DNA of 46,625 bases from a virus: positions 1 through 46,625 of the IMG/VR virus record IMGVR_UViG_3300047462_000143. One strand, given 5' to 3'. Made by a program: the position numbers and the translations under genes. The notes under the pieces are model-generated. The model was not told where the DNA came from, did not search any database, and worked only from the letters and a program-made list of their open reading frames with translations. Positions 14,586-23,036 of this stretch are shown here, piece by piece (the stretch's first letter is position 1; the number at the start of each line of letters is the position of its first letter).

Positions 14586-15668
14586 TCAATGGTCGGACGG
14601 GTCGGCGTCCGCCAGACGCTCAGTGATGGTGATTTGGAAGGGCGCGCTACGCGCGGTCTGGCCATTGCGCAGAACTGCGAGCTGGCAGACAAGAGAGAGA
14701 ACGGCAGGCTGGCCGGCGCCCGGATCGGGAAGGGCGTTGAGCGCATCCCGAATGGGAAGGGCATCAAGGTCAAGCGTCATCAGGTAATAATTGCCGCCGG
14801 TGACCGCCGTCAGCGCCGCGGATCCCGCCACCGACTGGCTGATGATCGGAGGCGAATCCGCGTCCGTACACGCCGCGAACCAGATCGTGGTCGCGTCGTT
14901 GACCTGGGCGGGAGTGAGAAGAAGGATCGCCAGCTTGCAGGTATCGCCTTGGAAGAACGCAAGGCTCGCGCCCTGCGCGGCGCCGCCGGCGGAAGCCATA
15001 TATGAGCTGGTGACTCCGCGCCCCCGGAGGTCGAACTGGAGGTCCGTCAGGGAAAGGTCGCTCGTCAGCCAGCCCGTTTGCAGCCCTGAGGCGGCGGCGA
15101 CCGCAGCCGCGGTGACCGATAGCGCGACGGGTACAGGCACGGAATTGCCGGCCGCGTTCGAGGCAATGATCTCGAATATATAGTTTCCCGCCGCAGCTAC
15201 GGTGCCGGAGAGAATCCCTGTGCCGGCTGCGAGCGCGAGGCCGGCAGGGAGATTATTCGCAGTCCATGACGTGGGCTCATTGGTCGCGTAGAACTGATTA
15301 TTGATCTCCGCTCCCGCGACCGCCGCGGCCAGCACGATGCAGCCGGTGTCGCTGGCGTTCCCAAATGGATAGGCAGGCGTTACCAGGATCACCGGCACCA
15401 GGGCGGCGTCCTCGCCGCCGGTAGCCTCGGGCGGGCTCACCTCGAGGTAAACGAACATCGGCGCCGAGTACCCGGCCGCGTTGGTCGCCGTCAGTTGAAA
15501 CGAATAGACGCCAGGCGCCGCGATCGTGCCGGAGATCGTTCCAGTAGCCGCATTGAGCGCGAGACCGGCCGGCAAATGATCGGCACTCCAGGAGGTCGGG
15601 TTATTCGTCGCCTCCATCTCGAAGGTGAACGGCACCCCGGCGATGATGATGTTCGGGAAATCCGGCAT
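14586..15668 (-). CDS. Ig-like (He_PIG) tail protein, 360 aa
   Basis: Two Ig-like repeats: ATNNPTSWSADHLPAGLALN, then a second with NEPTSWTANNLPAGLALAAG, each followed by the TGT(I/L)SGT turn typical of putative-Ig (He_PIG) domains. The C-terminal half has a different fold ending in a Gln/Thr-rich strand. Shares its repeat type with the larger fibre gene immediately upstream. Start ATG at 15668, three bases after the upstream stop. Stop TGA overlaps a TTGACA box. Confidence 0.65.
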   Translation of the reverse strand: MPDFPNIIIAGVPFTFEMEATNNPTSWSADHLPAGLALNAATGTISGTIAAPGVYSFQLTATNAAGYSAPMFVYLEVSPPEATGGEDAALVPVILVTPAYPFGNASDTGCIVLAAAVAGAEINNQFYATNEPTSWTANNLPAGLALAAGTGILSGTVAAAGNYIFEIIASNAAGNSVPVPVALSVTAAAVAAASGLQTGWLTSDLSLTDLQFDLRGRGVTSSYMASAGGAAQGASLAFFQGDTCKLAILLLTPAQVNDATTIWFAACTDADSPPIISQSVAGSAALTAVTGGNYYLMTLDLDALPIRDALNALPDPGAGQPAVLSLVCQLAVLRNGQTARSAPFQITITERLADADPSDH

Positions 15669-15670
15669 GA

Positions 15671-17998
15671 CTATGAGATTGCTGTCACCGTCACCCACTC
15701 GCCGTCCTGGAGCGTTTGCTCCTCGGGAGGACTTCCCGGCGAGAAGCGCAGATAGGGTGTCACGTAGTAATAGCCGTCGGGATCGAGGATCGCGCCGCCC
15801 AGGCCGCTTCCCGACCCGCCGGAACCGGAACCCGAGGGCGGCTGCGCGATCTCCGTCCCCAAAGTGATGCTCTCGACGCCGGCGCTGCTCGTATTGTCAT
15901 ACGGTCCAAAGAGGATCACCGGCGGTTGCGACGGATCATTCGCCGGCGCCGGAACCGTGCTCGCATTCAGGGCGCCGGGACCTCCTCCCAGGAGGATAGC
16001 CTGGACCGGCGCATTCCCATCGAGCGCGGCGAATGGACCGCTCAGGATGACGGGGGCGCCCGTCGGCACGTCGTAAATTGTCAGGGTCAATTCCTCGCTG
16101 CCCGTTCCCAGGGCGTTCGTCGCGCTGATCGTGACCTCCGAGACCCCGATCGCCGTAGGCGTGCCGCTAATTACGCCGGTGGACGTGTTCACGCTCAATC
16201 CCGCCGGCAGCCCCGTGGCCGCGTAACTGGTCGGGCTATTGGTCGCGGTGATGTTGTAAGTGAATGCGACTCCTATCGTCCCAGCCGCGCTCGATGCGCT
16301 CGTAATCACAGGCGAGCCGCTCGCGATCGTGATAGTCAGCATTTTACTGCCAGTCCCCCTGGCATTGGTCGCGCTGATGGTAACGCTCGAAACGCCGGCA
16401 GCCGTCGGCGTCCCGCCGATCGCGCCGGTGGAAGTGTTCACGCTCAATCCCGCCGGCAGCCCCGTGGCCGCGTAACTGGTCGGGCTATTGGTCGCGGTGA
16501 TGTTGTAAGTGAAAGCAACGCCGATGCTTCCCACGGCCGTCGATCCGCTCGTAATCACAGGCGAGCCGCTCGCGATCGTGATAGTCAGCATTTTACTGCC
16601 AGTCCCCCTGGCATTGGTCGCGCTGATCGTAACACTCGAAACGCCGGCGGCCGTCGGCGTCCCGCTGATGACTCCGGTGGACGTGTTCACGCTCAGTCCT
16701 GAGGGCAAGCCGGAGGCCGCGTAACTTGTCGGGGTATTGGTCGCCGTGATCTGGTAATTGAATGCGACTCCTATCGTCCCAGCCGCGCTCGATGCGCTCG
16801 TGACGACTGGCGCCGGCGGCGAAACTGTAATGGTCAGCGTCTCGCTTCCGGTCCCTCCGGCATTGGTCGCGCTGATGGTAACGCTCGAAACGCCGGCAGC
16901 CGTCGGCGTCCCGCCGATCGCGCCGGTGGAAGTGTTCACGCTCAATCCCGCGGGAAGCCCCGTGGCCGCGAAGCTTGTCGGGGTATTGGTCGCCGTGATC
17001 TGGTAATTGAACGCGACTCCAATAGTGCCTGCCGCGCTCGATCCGCTGGTAATAGCCGGCGGCGAGACGTTCGCGATATTGATGACCAGATATCGCGGAT
17101 AAGTGATTCCCCCTTGGGTCGCCGAAATCGTTGCGAAGAACGTGCCTGCGGCCGTGGGCGTGCCGGTGATCTGGTTCGAGCCATTCAGCGAAAGGCCCGA
17201 CGGGAGACCCGAGGCCGCGACCGTGCCGGTGAAGGTGCGCCCGTTATTGCCAACCATTCCGCCGAGGTCGGCGGCGACAAGCATCCCGCCGATTGGATTG
17301 CCAACCTGGCCGGAAATAGAATCCGGAACCGCATCGTCAATGCAGGGAGTGAGCTGCGTTCCGGTCGCGATTACAGTGCCGTAGGTATTGTTCGCGCCGG
17401 CTGAGTCCGTTCCCGTGGTGATGACGGGCGGCGCGGTCGTAGCCCAAACCACATAGTAACGATGATTGAGGTAAGTATTTTCGCCGGCTACGCCTCCTAC
17501 CGCATTGATCCATCCGTAATAGATGTTCGAGTCGCCGCCCCGGACCGCGAAGAAGAAATCGGCATCGTCCCAGCCGTGTCCTTGGAAGATATCGGGATTG
17601 CTCCGCGGATTCGTGATCTTTCCAGGACCGCCGGTGATCCAGAAATCCGTTCCATCGCCGCTCAATCCTGGGGAGCCGCTGGTGGCCACCATCGGGCGTA
17701 CCTGCGCGGTGAGCGTGGCCGGCGCAGACGTGCCATCCGAATTCGTCGCGGTGATCGTCCCGAGAGTGACCGTCACTGGACTGTCGCTTCCGCCCAGGGA
17801 TGCCGGCAGCGGGCCAGTGAGAACCGTAAATACAGCCTCCTGCGGTCCTAAATAGGCGCCGACCGATCCGTATATCCCGGATGCCGGCGTGAAGCCGAAG
17901 CTTGTAGGATTATTCGTCGCCGCGATGACCGCCGAAAACGGCAGCCCAGCATCAATCACCGGCAGTGTCAGCGGCGTCTGTAGGACAGGGACGCTCAT
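15671..17998 (-). CDS. Large Ig-like repeat tail fibre, 775 aa
   Basis: N-terminal domain (1-130), then a unique region with DGTDFWITGGPGKITNPRSN, then about five putative-Ig (He_PIG) modules of 83 residues. Each reads like TGLPAGLSVNTSTGAIGGTP followed by TAAGVSSVTISATNA. C-terminal domain ends with DPDGYYYVTPYLRF. Such repeats lengthen fibres and may bind cell-surface glycans. The modules are nearly identical at DNA level, so the number may vary between isolates. Confidence 0.75.
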   Translation of the reverse strand: MSVPVLQTPLTLPVIDAGLPFSAVIAATNNPTSFGFTPASGIYGSVGAYLGPQEAVFTVLTGPLPASLGGSDSPVTVTLGTITATNSDGTSAPATLTAQVRPMVATSGSPGLSGDGTDFWITGGPGKITNPRSNPDIFQGHGWDDADFFFAVRGGDSNIYYGWINAVGGVAGENTYLNHRYYVVWATTAPPVITTGTDSAGANNTYGTVIATGTQLTPCIDDAVPDSISGQVGNPIGGMLVAADLGGMVGNNGRTFTGTVAASGLPSGLSLNGSNQITGTPTAAGTFFATISATQGGITYPRYLVINIANVSPPAITSGSSAAGTIGVAFNYQITATNTPTSFAATGLPAGLSVNTSTGAIGGTPTAAGVSSVTISATNAGGTGSETLTITVSPPAPVVTSASSAAGTIGVAFNYQITATNTPTSYAASGLPSGLSVNTSTGVISGTPTAAGVSSVTISATNARGTGSKMLTITIASGSPVITSGSTAVGSIGVAFTYNITATNSPTSYAATGLPAGLSVNTSTGAIGGTPTAAGVSSVTISATNARGTGSKMLTITIASGSPVITSASSAAGTIGVAFTYNITATNSPTSYAATGLPAGLSVNTSTGVISGTPTAIGVSEVTISATNALGTGSEELTLTIYDVPTGAPVILSGPFAALDGNAPVQAILLGGGPGALNASTVPAPANDPSQPPVILFGPYDNTSSAGVESITLGTEIAQPPSGSGSGGSGSGLGGAILDPDGYYYVTPYLRFSPGSPPEEQTLQDGEWVTVTAIS
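16080..17060 (-). repeat. 249-bp tandem repeats in fibre gene
   Basis: Four to five direct repeats of 249 bp with long identical blocks (the same segment recurs at 16260, 16509, 16758 and about 17007). Period equals 83 codons, so expansion or loss keeps the frame. A hotspot for recombination within the fibre. Confidence 0.75.
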
Positions 17999-18001
17999 CT
18001 A

Positions 18002-20389
18002 TCAGGTGATTTGCGCCGTCGCGTTCGCGAGGCTCAGGGAAACTGTGCCCCTTGGATCGACAACATCGTTCTCCGTGTCGAACCAGACGAGCCTCGCGCG
18101 GATTGCGAAGTTGGCGCTGTCCGGAACCGCGTTGGCTCCCGTCCAGGTGCCGTATAGGTTCTGGCTCGCGGTCAGGATATTCAGGACGCTCCTGGTGACA
18201 TTGGCGCCGAAGTGATGCGTGATCGTGTCCTTGGTCAGGATAACCCGCTGCTGAAGGAGAGGCGTCGCGTTCCAGGTGATCGCGTAGAGGTTCTCGGTCG
18301 CCGGCGAGGGATCGGTCTGGCTCGGGGCGTCCCCGACCTCGATCACGACCATGTATTGCCCGCGCGTGCAGGCATTGAGCAGGGCGAGCGACAGATCGAA
18401 TTCGAGCGTGAACGTATCGCCCGGCAGGAGCATCTGCTCGTTCACGAAGAGGAGGAACAGCTCCTGGTCCATCTCCGACGGGAAATAGGTGTCCGTGCTG
18501 CCGGCCTTGTAAACCGGGTACCAGAGCCGCCCGTCGCTCGCGGCATAGCCTCCAGCCGTCAGCCACGCGCTGTCGAGCCCGTAGCCGCCCGGCAGCCGGA
18601 TCGCGGCGCCGGTGTTATTCTTGATGACGACGCCGGCATTGGCCGTCGGATCGGCAAGAGGGAGCGCGGTGAGCGACGTAACTTCGGCGACGTCCTGGGC
18701 GGGAGGGAGCGCGGCAGGCCGCGAAAGCGAGGAAGCCGCGGGAGCGCCTCCGGTGCCGCTGCTCGACGCGCCCGAGGCCGATGCCACGATGTGCCCGGGG
18801 TAAAGCAGCGTCAGCGGCGGGATGGTGAACATCGCCGTGTTGCCCGAGCTGGTCCCATTGATGCCCGGCGTGACGCCCGTCGGGAGCAGGCTGGTGATGT
18901 AATTGATCGCCGCCCCGATTTCATCGAGCGCATCCTGGAGGCCGGTGACCTGGCCGATGGTCACCATCAGCCCCTCGACAAACGCTGCTATGGGCCCCGC
19001 GGTGCTAATGACGACGCCAAGGGCGTTCTCGGCCGGCGGCGTCGTTCCGCCCGGGAAGGTGATGTTCACCGAGTTCAGGTCCGGATACTCGAGCGTATAG
19101 CCGCTGTCCGGGATTCGGATCCCGCCGGTCATGTTCTGGCGCACCGTGCAATGCAGGGAATCTGTCCCCAGGCCGTGAGCGATGTTGAACGAAAGGCTCG
19201 CGCCGTCCCCGATCGCGCACACGTAGAATTGCTGGCCGGTGATGACCTGGTCGGGATTGAACGGGACGTAACTCCGCGCCGTCGGCGGCGTGATCCAGTC
19301 GATATCCGGGACAGTCTCCAGTTCGCTATAACCCTGCTCGCGCGTGATCGTGACCGGGACCTGGAAGAGCGTCACCAGCTCCGCCGGCACGTCCGGATCG
19401 GAAGCGTCCGTCCCGTCCGCGCAGACCTCGGCCCGCACTTCGAAGGTGAAAGCCGCCGTCGGCGATGCGCGCAGCGCGGCCGCCACGCCAGGCGTATCGA
19501 GATCGAGGGTGAAGTTGAGATCGCCGGGCGCGAAGCTGTTGACGGAGACCTGGATGAGCGGCTGCGGCGCGCTCGAAAGCGGCCCGACGAATTCAATATA
19601 GACCACCTGCGCTTCCGGATTCGTCACGGAGAACCGCGTCACCCCGTCGGTGAACATCCCGTTCAGAGCCGCCGCGATGTCAGACGGCGCAGCCGACGTG
19701 CCGATAAGCTGGGAGCTTTGGAAATTCCAAATGAGATAGTAAGTGCCGTTGAACGCCGCCGGCACCGCCAGCGATTGCACCTCGTTCGTATCGACAATCG
19801 TCTCGCCATCGCCCGCGCTTCCCACGCGAACTTCCGCGATGCTCGGCGCCGGCGCGAGCACCCGGTCAAAGGTGCTCGTGAACGCGACGGGCGAAACAAT
19901 GAACCTCAGCTCATGCCACCAAACCCCATTGACCTGATAGGCGCGCCACCGTGCAAAGCTTGTCGGGAAGAGCGTGTTGGTCGCCACCGTCAGCTCCACC
20001 GCGCTTCCGGAATTGAACTTCACCAGCCAGCAGCACACCGCCGGCGCAAGGACCACCCCCACGGCCGGGATCCCGCTGATCGCGGAGATCGCCGACTTGA
20101 CCTGGTCAACGGTCATCCCGACCGCTATCGGATTCGAGTTCGAGCCGGCGAATGCCAGCACCGCCTGACCCTTTGCCGGCGGATTTAGGACAGTCCCGAT
20201 CGAGGCCGTCAGCGTCCGGACGTTGAGCGTGCCGTCGATGACGGCGCCGGTGGAATCGACATCAAGCGGCTTGAGGACGAAATCAACCTGGTCGCCCTGG
20301 ACGAGCACCGGCATTTCCGCCTCTGAGCCGTCAGGCCCGGTGAACTGCTTTTTCGGAAGAAGGCTATAGACAGTGATCTTGCTGGCCAC
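18002..20389 (-). CDS. Large tail or baseplate structural protein, 795 aa
   Basis: Starts MASKITVYSLLPKKQFTGPD (GTG start). Mostly beta-rich; includes FNIAHGLGTDSLHCTVRQNM around residues 400-420 (typical of fibre or baseplate domains) and a coil ALDEIGAAINYITSLLPTGV near 500. The C-terminal 150 residues (TFTLEFDLSLALLNAC onward) may form a receptor or cell-binding domain. Position after baseplate genes and before the Ig fibre supports a central fibre or tip protein. Confidence 0.65.
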   Translation of the reverse strand: MASKITVYSLLPKKQFTGPDGSEAEMPVLVQGDQVDFVLKPLDVDSTGAVIDGTLNVRTLTASIGTVLNPPAKGQAVLAFAGSNSNPIAVGMTVDQVKSAISAISGIPAVGVVLAPAVCCWLVKFNSGSAVELTVATNTLFPTSFARWRAYQVNGVWWHELRFIVSPVAFTSTFDRVLAPAPSIAEVRVGSAGDGETIVDTNEVQSLAVPAAFNGTYYLIWNFQSSQLIGTSAAPSDIAAALNGMFTDGVTRFSVTNPEAQVVYIEFVGPLSSAPQPLIQVSVNSFAPGDLNFTLDLDTPGVAAALRASPTAAFTFEVRAEVCADGTDASDPDVPAELVTLFQVPVTITREQGYSELETVPDIDWITPPTARSYVPFNPDQVITGQQFYVCAIGDGASLSFNIAHGLGTDSLHCTVRQNMTGGIRIPDSGYTLEYPDLNSVNITFPGGTTPPAENALGVVISTAGPIAAFVEGLMVTIGQVTGLQDALDEIGAAINYITSLLPTGVTPGINGTSSGNTAMFTIPPLTLLYPGHIVASASGASSSGTGGAPAASSLSRPAALPPAQDVAEVTSLTALPLADPTANAGVVIKNNTGAAIRLPGGYGLDSAWLTAGGYAASDGRLWYPVYKAGSTDTYFPSEMDQELFLLFVNEQMLLPGDTFTLEFDLSLALLNACTRGQYMVVIEVGDAPSQTDPSPATENLYAITWNATPLLQQRVILTKDTITHHFGANVTRSVLNILTASQNLYGTWTGANAVPDSANFAIRARLVWFDTENDVVDPRGTVSLSLANATAQIT

Positions 20390-20416
20390 AGCCCCATTGA
20401 TTGTGTCAACGGGCCT

Positions 20417-20587
20417 TTACGGTGTCTCGTAGGCCGTTTTCCCGTCGGGAAGGATCGGGTCCTGGTCCGCGCCGAAGAATGACGCATCGAACGAGATCGC
20501 CGTGAACGGGAAGTCCGGCTCGAGCTGCTCGACCTGTTGCTCTGCCAGGAGCGCGGCGAGCCGGTTCTGATTCGGGTCAAGGCTCAT
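20417..20587 (-). CDS. Small protein, 56 aa, tail region
   Basis: A 56-codon frame (MSLDPNQNRLAALLAEQQVE and on, ending TAYETP). It sits between two structural genes. Short helix followed by an acidic, Phe-rich stretch. Size and place suit a small tail-completion peptide, but nothing proves it. GC pattern matches neighbours. Confidence 0.55.
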   Translation of the reverse strand: MSLDPNQNRLAALLAEQQVEQLEPDFPFTAISFDASFFGADQDPILPDGKTAYETP

Positions 20588-20602
20588 ACAGATGCAGCCG
20601 TG

Positions 20603-21625
20603 TCACACGGTCCAGTAGATACCCGTTGTCGTCGCGGCGTTCAGGTACGCGAGGAGCTGATTGTAGTCGTCGTTGATCGGATCGAGCAGGCTGGCAATGA
20701 GTCCGTCGGCCACGCCGCCCGCAAGCCCGGTCACGAGCGAGAGATTCGAAGGCGGCGTATAAGAGCCGCCGTTCGAGACCTGGTGCGCCACGTTCCAGAA
20801 AAGATTGTGCTTCGGATAAATCTGGAAGGTGGCGTCCGGGGGATCGTCCTCGTTGGCGTTGGGAGGCGACAGCGCGTAAACGGTGCCGATGAGGATATCA
20901 TCGCTGTTCGGCTGCACGTAGGCGCCGCTGAGGATGTCCGAGGGATCGGGCGGCGGATTGGGAACGTACTTCGTTTCCGGCAATATCTGGTTCTGCGGGT
21001 TGTTCGCGAAGTAAGCGTTTTCGAAAGTGGTATCGAAAGTGATTGTCCCGTCGGGCTCGACCGTCGGCGACGTGGACGAGCTGATGACCGGCGTCGAAAG
21101 AATTACGTCGCCGGCCCAGAGCTGGCGGGTGCGCGTAGGATCGGGGAGCGTCAGCTTCGCGCCGGTACCAGGATCGGGCGGCACGACGCCGAGGCTCGCG
21201 AAATACGACGGGTAGCCCTCGCCGGGCGTGTTGATGAGATCGCCGGCGTCGTCCGTGGTAAGACCTCCCTGGATCAGGCTGCGCCAGGCGAGCGCAAATT
21301 CCGGCCGTACCGGATCGGTAAGCGGTACCCACGTCAGCACGGGCTTTCCTCCGGCAGCCGGCGCTCGCAATGTCTGGATTACGCAATCCGTCCCATTCAC
21401 GAATCCAGGCTCGACCCCGCACATCCATTGCTGGCTCCCAGGGTCCCAGCGCGGCAGGAGCTGAAAGGGATGGCGCCAGGAATAGGACGGCACGGCCGTA
21501 ACCATCCGCTCCCTCCCGCCATTCACGCGCCGCAGCTTGCAATTCTGTCCCTCGAGTGCGTAGCAGGTGCGCAGGTCGGCGACCAGCGCGTTCCAGGCGG
21601 CGGCGGGGATCATCGGGACTTTCAT
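20603..21625 (-). CDS. Tail tip/structural protein with WNAL module, 340 aa
   Basis: N-terminal block MIPAAAWNALVADLRTCYAL, then LRRVNGG, is shared with the 21648-22286 protein (ITPQKWNALKAAVAELRLRA and LRRITG). This marks a common attachment module. The rest is a beta-rich body. Start ATG at 21625, preceded by CCCCTCTACTTCC; a similar CCCTCTACTTC lies before the scaffold start at 33007. Confidence 0.6.
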   Translation of the reverse strand: MKVPMIPAAAWNALVADLRTCYALEGQNCKLRRVNGGRERMVTAVPSYSWRHPFQLLPRWDPGSQQWMCGVEPGFVNGTDCVIQTLRAPAAGGKPVLTWVPLTDPVRPEFALAWRSLIQGGLTTDDAGDLINTPGEGYPSYFASLGVVPPDPGTGAKLTLPDPTRTRQLWAGDVILSTPVISSSTSPTVEPDGTITFDTTFENAYFANNPQNQILPETKYVPNPPPDPSDILSGAYVQPNSDDILIGTVYALSPPNANEDDPPDATFQIYPKHNLFWNVAHQVSNGGSYTPPSNLSLVTGLAGGVADGLIASLLDPINDDYNQLLAYLNAATTTGIYWTV

Positions 21626-21632
21626 GGAAGTA

Positions 21633-21649
21633 GAGGGGAGATTCCCCTC
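21633..21649. repeat. Iteron-like palindrome, single copy
   Basis: GAGGGGAGATTCCCCTC, one mismatch from the 17-bp iteron repeated in the replication gene at 45122-45246. It starts at the stop codon of the 212-aa gene and lies 8 bases before the next ATG. Six-bp GAGGGG/CCCCTC stem with a short loop. Could be a stray binding site, a hairpin between tail genes or a chance match. Confidence 0.5.
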
Positions 21650-22286
21650 AAGCCGCGTAAAAGAAATGGCGGGCGGCACCGGCGCCCGGGCGATATGCGA
21701 GACGCCACTGGAGATTGAAAAATTCGATCTGGAAGAGATCGACTGCGCCGCTCGAGCGTTTGATCAACATCGCAAGCGGGTGGAGTGCCTGGTTCCCGGG
21801 GATCGCGGGCGATCCGCCATTCGTCACCGGCCCTCCCGATCCCGGGATCGCCTTGGCATCGAGCGAAGCGACCTGGACGGCCTCGATGGTGCCAATGGTG
21901 AGCTTCGAGGTTGCGGTGAGAAGCAGCGCGATCCAGCCGCGTCCGTCGGTACCTACCTTCGGCGTGCTGAATTGCAGGACCGGCTGAGGAACATTGTTTG
22001 CCGAGTCGCCGCTGATCGGCACACCGTTGATTGTCGGCTCGATGCTCGCATTCACGAAGCCCTGGCTGATCTTTGCGCCCTGCCCCGGAAGGAGCGTCAC
22101 CGCGAACCGCCCCACGAACGGACCGCTGGTATCATCAAAGGAAATCGTGGTGGCCACCCCGGTGATGCGCCGGAGCCGGACGTTGTACCCGGCCCGCAGC
22201 CTCAACTCCGCGACCGCGGCTTTCAGCGCGTTCCATTTCTGCGGCGTGATGTCCTCGCCCGGCCGAGCTTCGAGTTCCTCGTACAT
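21648..22286 (-). CDS. Tail structural protein with WNAL module, 212 aa
   Basis: N-terminus KWNALKAAVAELRLRAGYNV followed by LRRITG parallels the start of the 340-aa protein. Then beta strands with many Gly/Thr residues. Short size fits a baseplate or tip component; the shared module suggests both bind the same partner. Start ATG at 22286 follows GGAGG. Stop overlaps a hairpin identical in type to the replication iterons. Confidence 0.6.
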   Translation of the reverse strand: MYEELEARPGEDITPQKWNALKAAVAELRLRAGYNVRLRRITGVATTISFDDTSGPFVGRFAVTLLPGQGAKISQGFVNASIEPTINGVPISGDSANNVPQPVLQFSTPKVGTDGRGWIALLLTATSKLTIGTIEAVQVASLDAKAIPGSGGPVTNGGSPAIPGNQALHPLAMLIKRSSGAVDLFQIEFFNLQWRLAYRPGAGAARHFFYAA

Positions 22287-23036
22287 TTAACCTCCGAGCT
22301 GGCCCTTGCTGTAAACGTCAGTATTCCACCCGGCCGGTCCAGACATCATCCAACGCAGCGTGACCTGGATCACGTTGCCACGGAGAACGATCTTCGGCGC
22401 GAGATAAAGCCAGTTACGGGTTTGCGCGCCGGCCGGAAGCTGGAAATTCCCGATGCCTGGCGGACGGGACACAATCGCTCCGATCCCGAGGAACCAGCTT
22501 GGAAGGATGCTCCTGGAGGCGAAGCTCTGCTCATAGGTCGCACCGACGGCGAGATAGCTTTGCGTACCGTAGAGCGGGTTCGGCGTGTTGGCTGTCGTCT
22601 GGTTCTGGCCCGAGAGAGGATTGGTCTGCGGAGCCGCCGGCAGGAACTGCGCAAATTCCTTCTTGATTGGGTCCCAACCGTACTTTGTCCCTATGCCGAT
22701 TGCGGCCTTGGTATCTCCGAAAGCCGGGTGGCTCTGGATTGGATCGTCGCTCATCGTGACATCGAGCGAGAACGTCGTCGTATCCGACGCGAACGTGTAA
22801 GTATCGCTCGCGCCGTCGAAGAGAAAATCGACTTTATACCCGCCTTCCTCGCTCTGGGCGATTTGCCGCCCGACGCATGGCAACCCGAGGCTGTTCAGAT
22901 CGGAAGGGAAAAAGCTGTAAGCATCTATGATGTTACTAACCCAATAAGGTATTTTGAGGCTGACAATGCCGTGGCGGTCCACACCGCCGCCGGCGCCGAA
23001 CAATGCAAGCGGTGATCCCGAAGGTTGATAGCTCAT
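22287..23036 (-). CDS. Distal tail / baseplate-like protein, 249 aa
   Basis: Follows the tape-measure gene directly, the usual place of the distal tail protein. Beta-rich with NFQLPAGAQTRNWLYLAPKI near residue 200 and an Asn/Pro/Gln-rich linker near 145. ATG at 23036 overlaps the tape-measure stop. Family not verified; other tail-tip proteins remain possible. Confidence 0.55.
   Translation of the reverse strand: MSYQPSGSPLALFGAGGGVDRHGIVSLKIPYWVSNIIDAYSFFPSDLNSLGLPCVGRQIAQSEEGGYKVDFLFDGASDTYTFASDTTTFSLDVTMSDDPIQSHPAFGDTKAAIGIGTKYGWDPIKKEFAQFLPAAPQTNPLSGQNQTTANTPNPLYGTQSYLAVGATYEQSFASRSILPSWFLGIGAIVSRPPGIGNFQLPAGAQTRNWLYLAPKIVLRGNVIQVTLRWMMSGPAGWNTDVYSKGQLGG

Noticed and set aside
15716-16702. 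Repeated plus-strand frame opposite the Ig-like repeats
   Set aside because: Repeats are explained by the minus-strand Ig modules; the antisense product is Arg-rich nonsense.
18212-20188. Long plus-strand open frame (658 codons) opposite the 795-aa tail gene
   Set aside because: Arg/Asp/Gly-rich composition typical of an antisense shadow in GC-rich DNA; no domain, no operon context.
21567-23015. Plus-strand frame of 482 codons in tail region
   Set aside because: Overlaps three supported tail genes and shows no domain.
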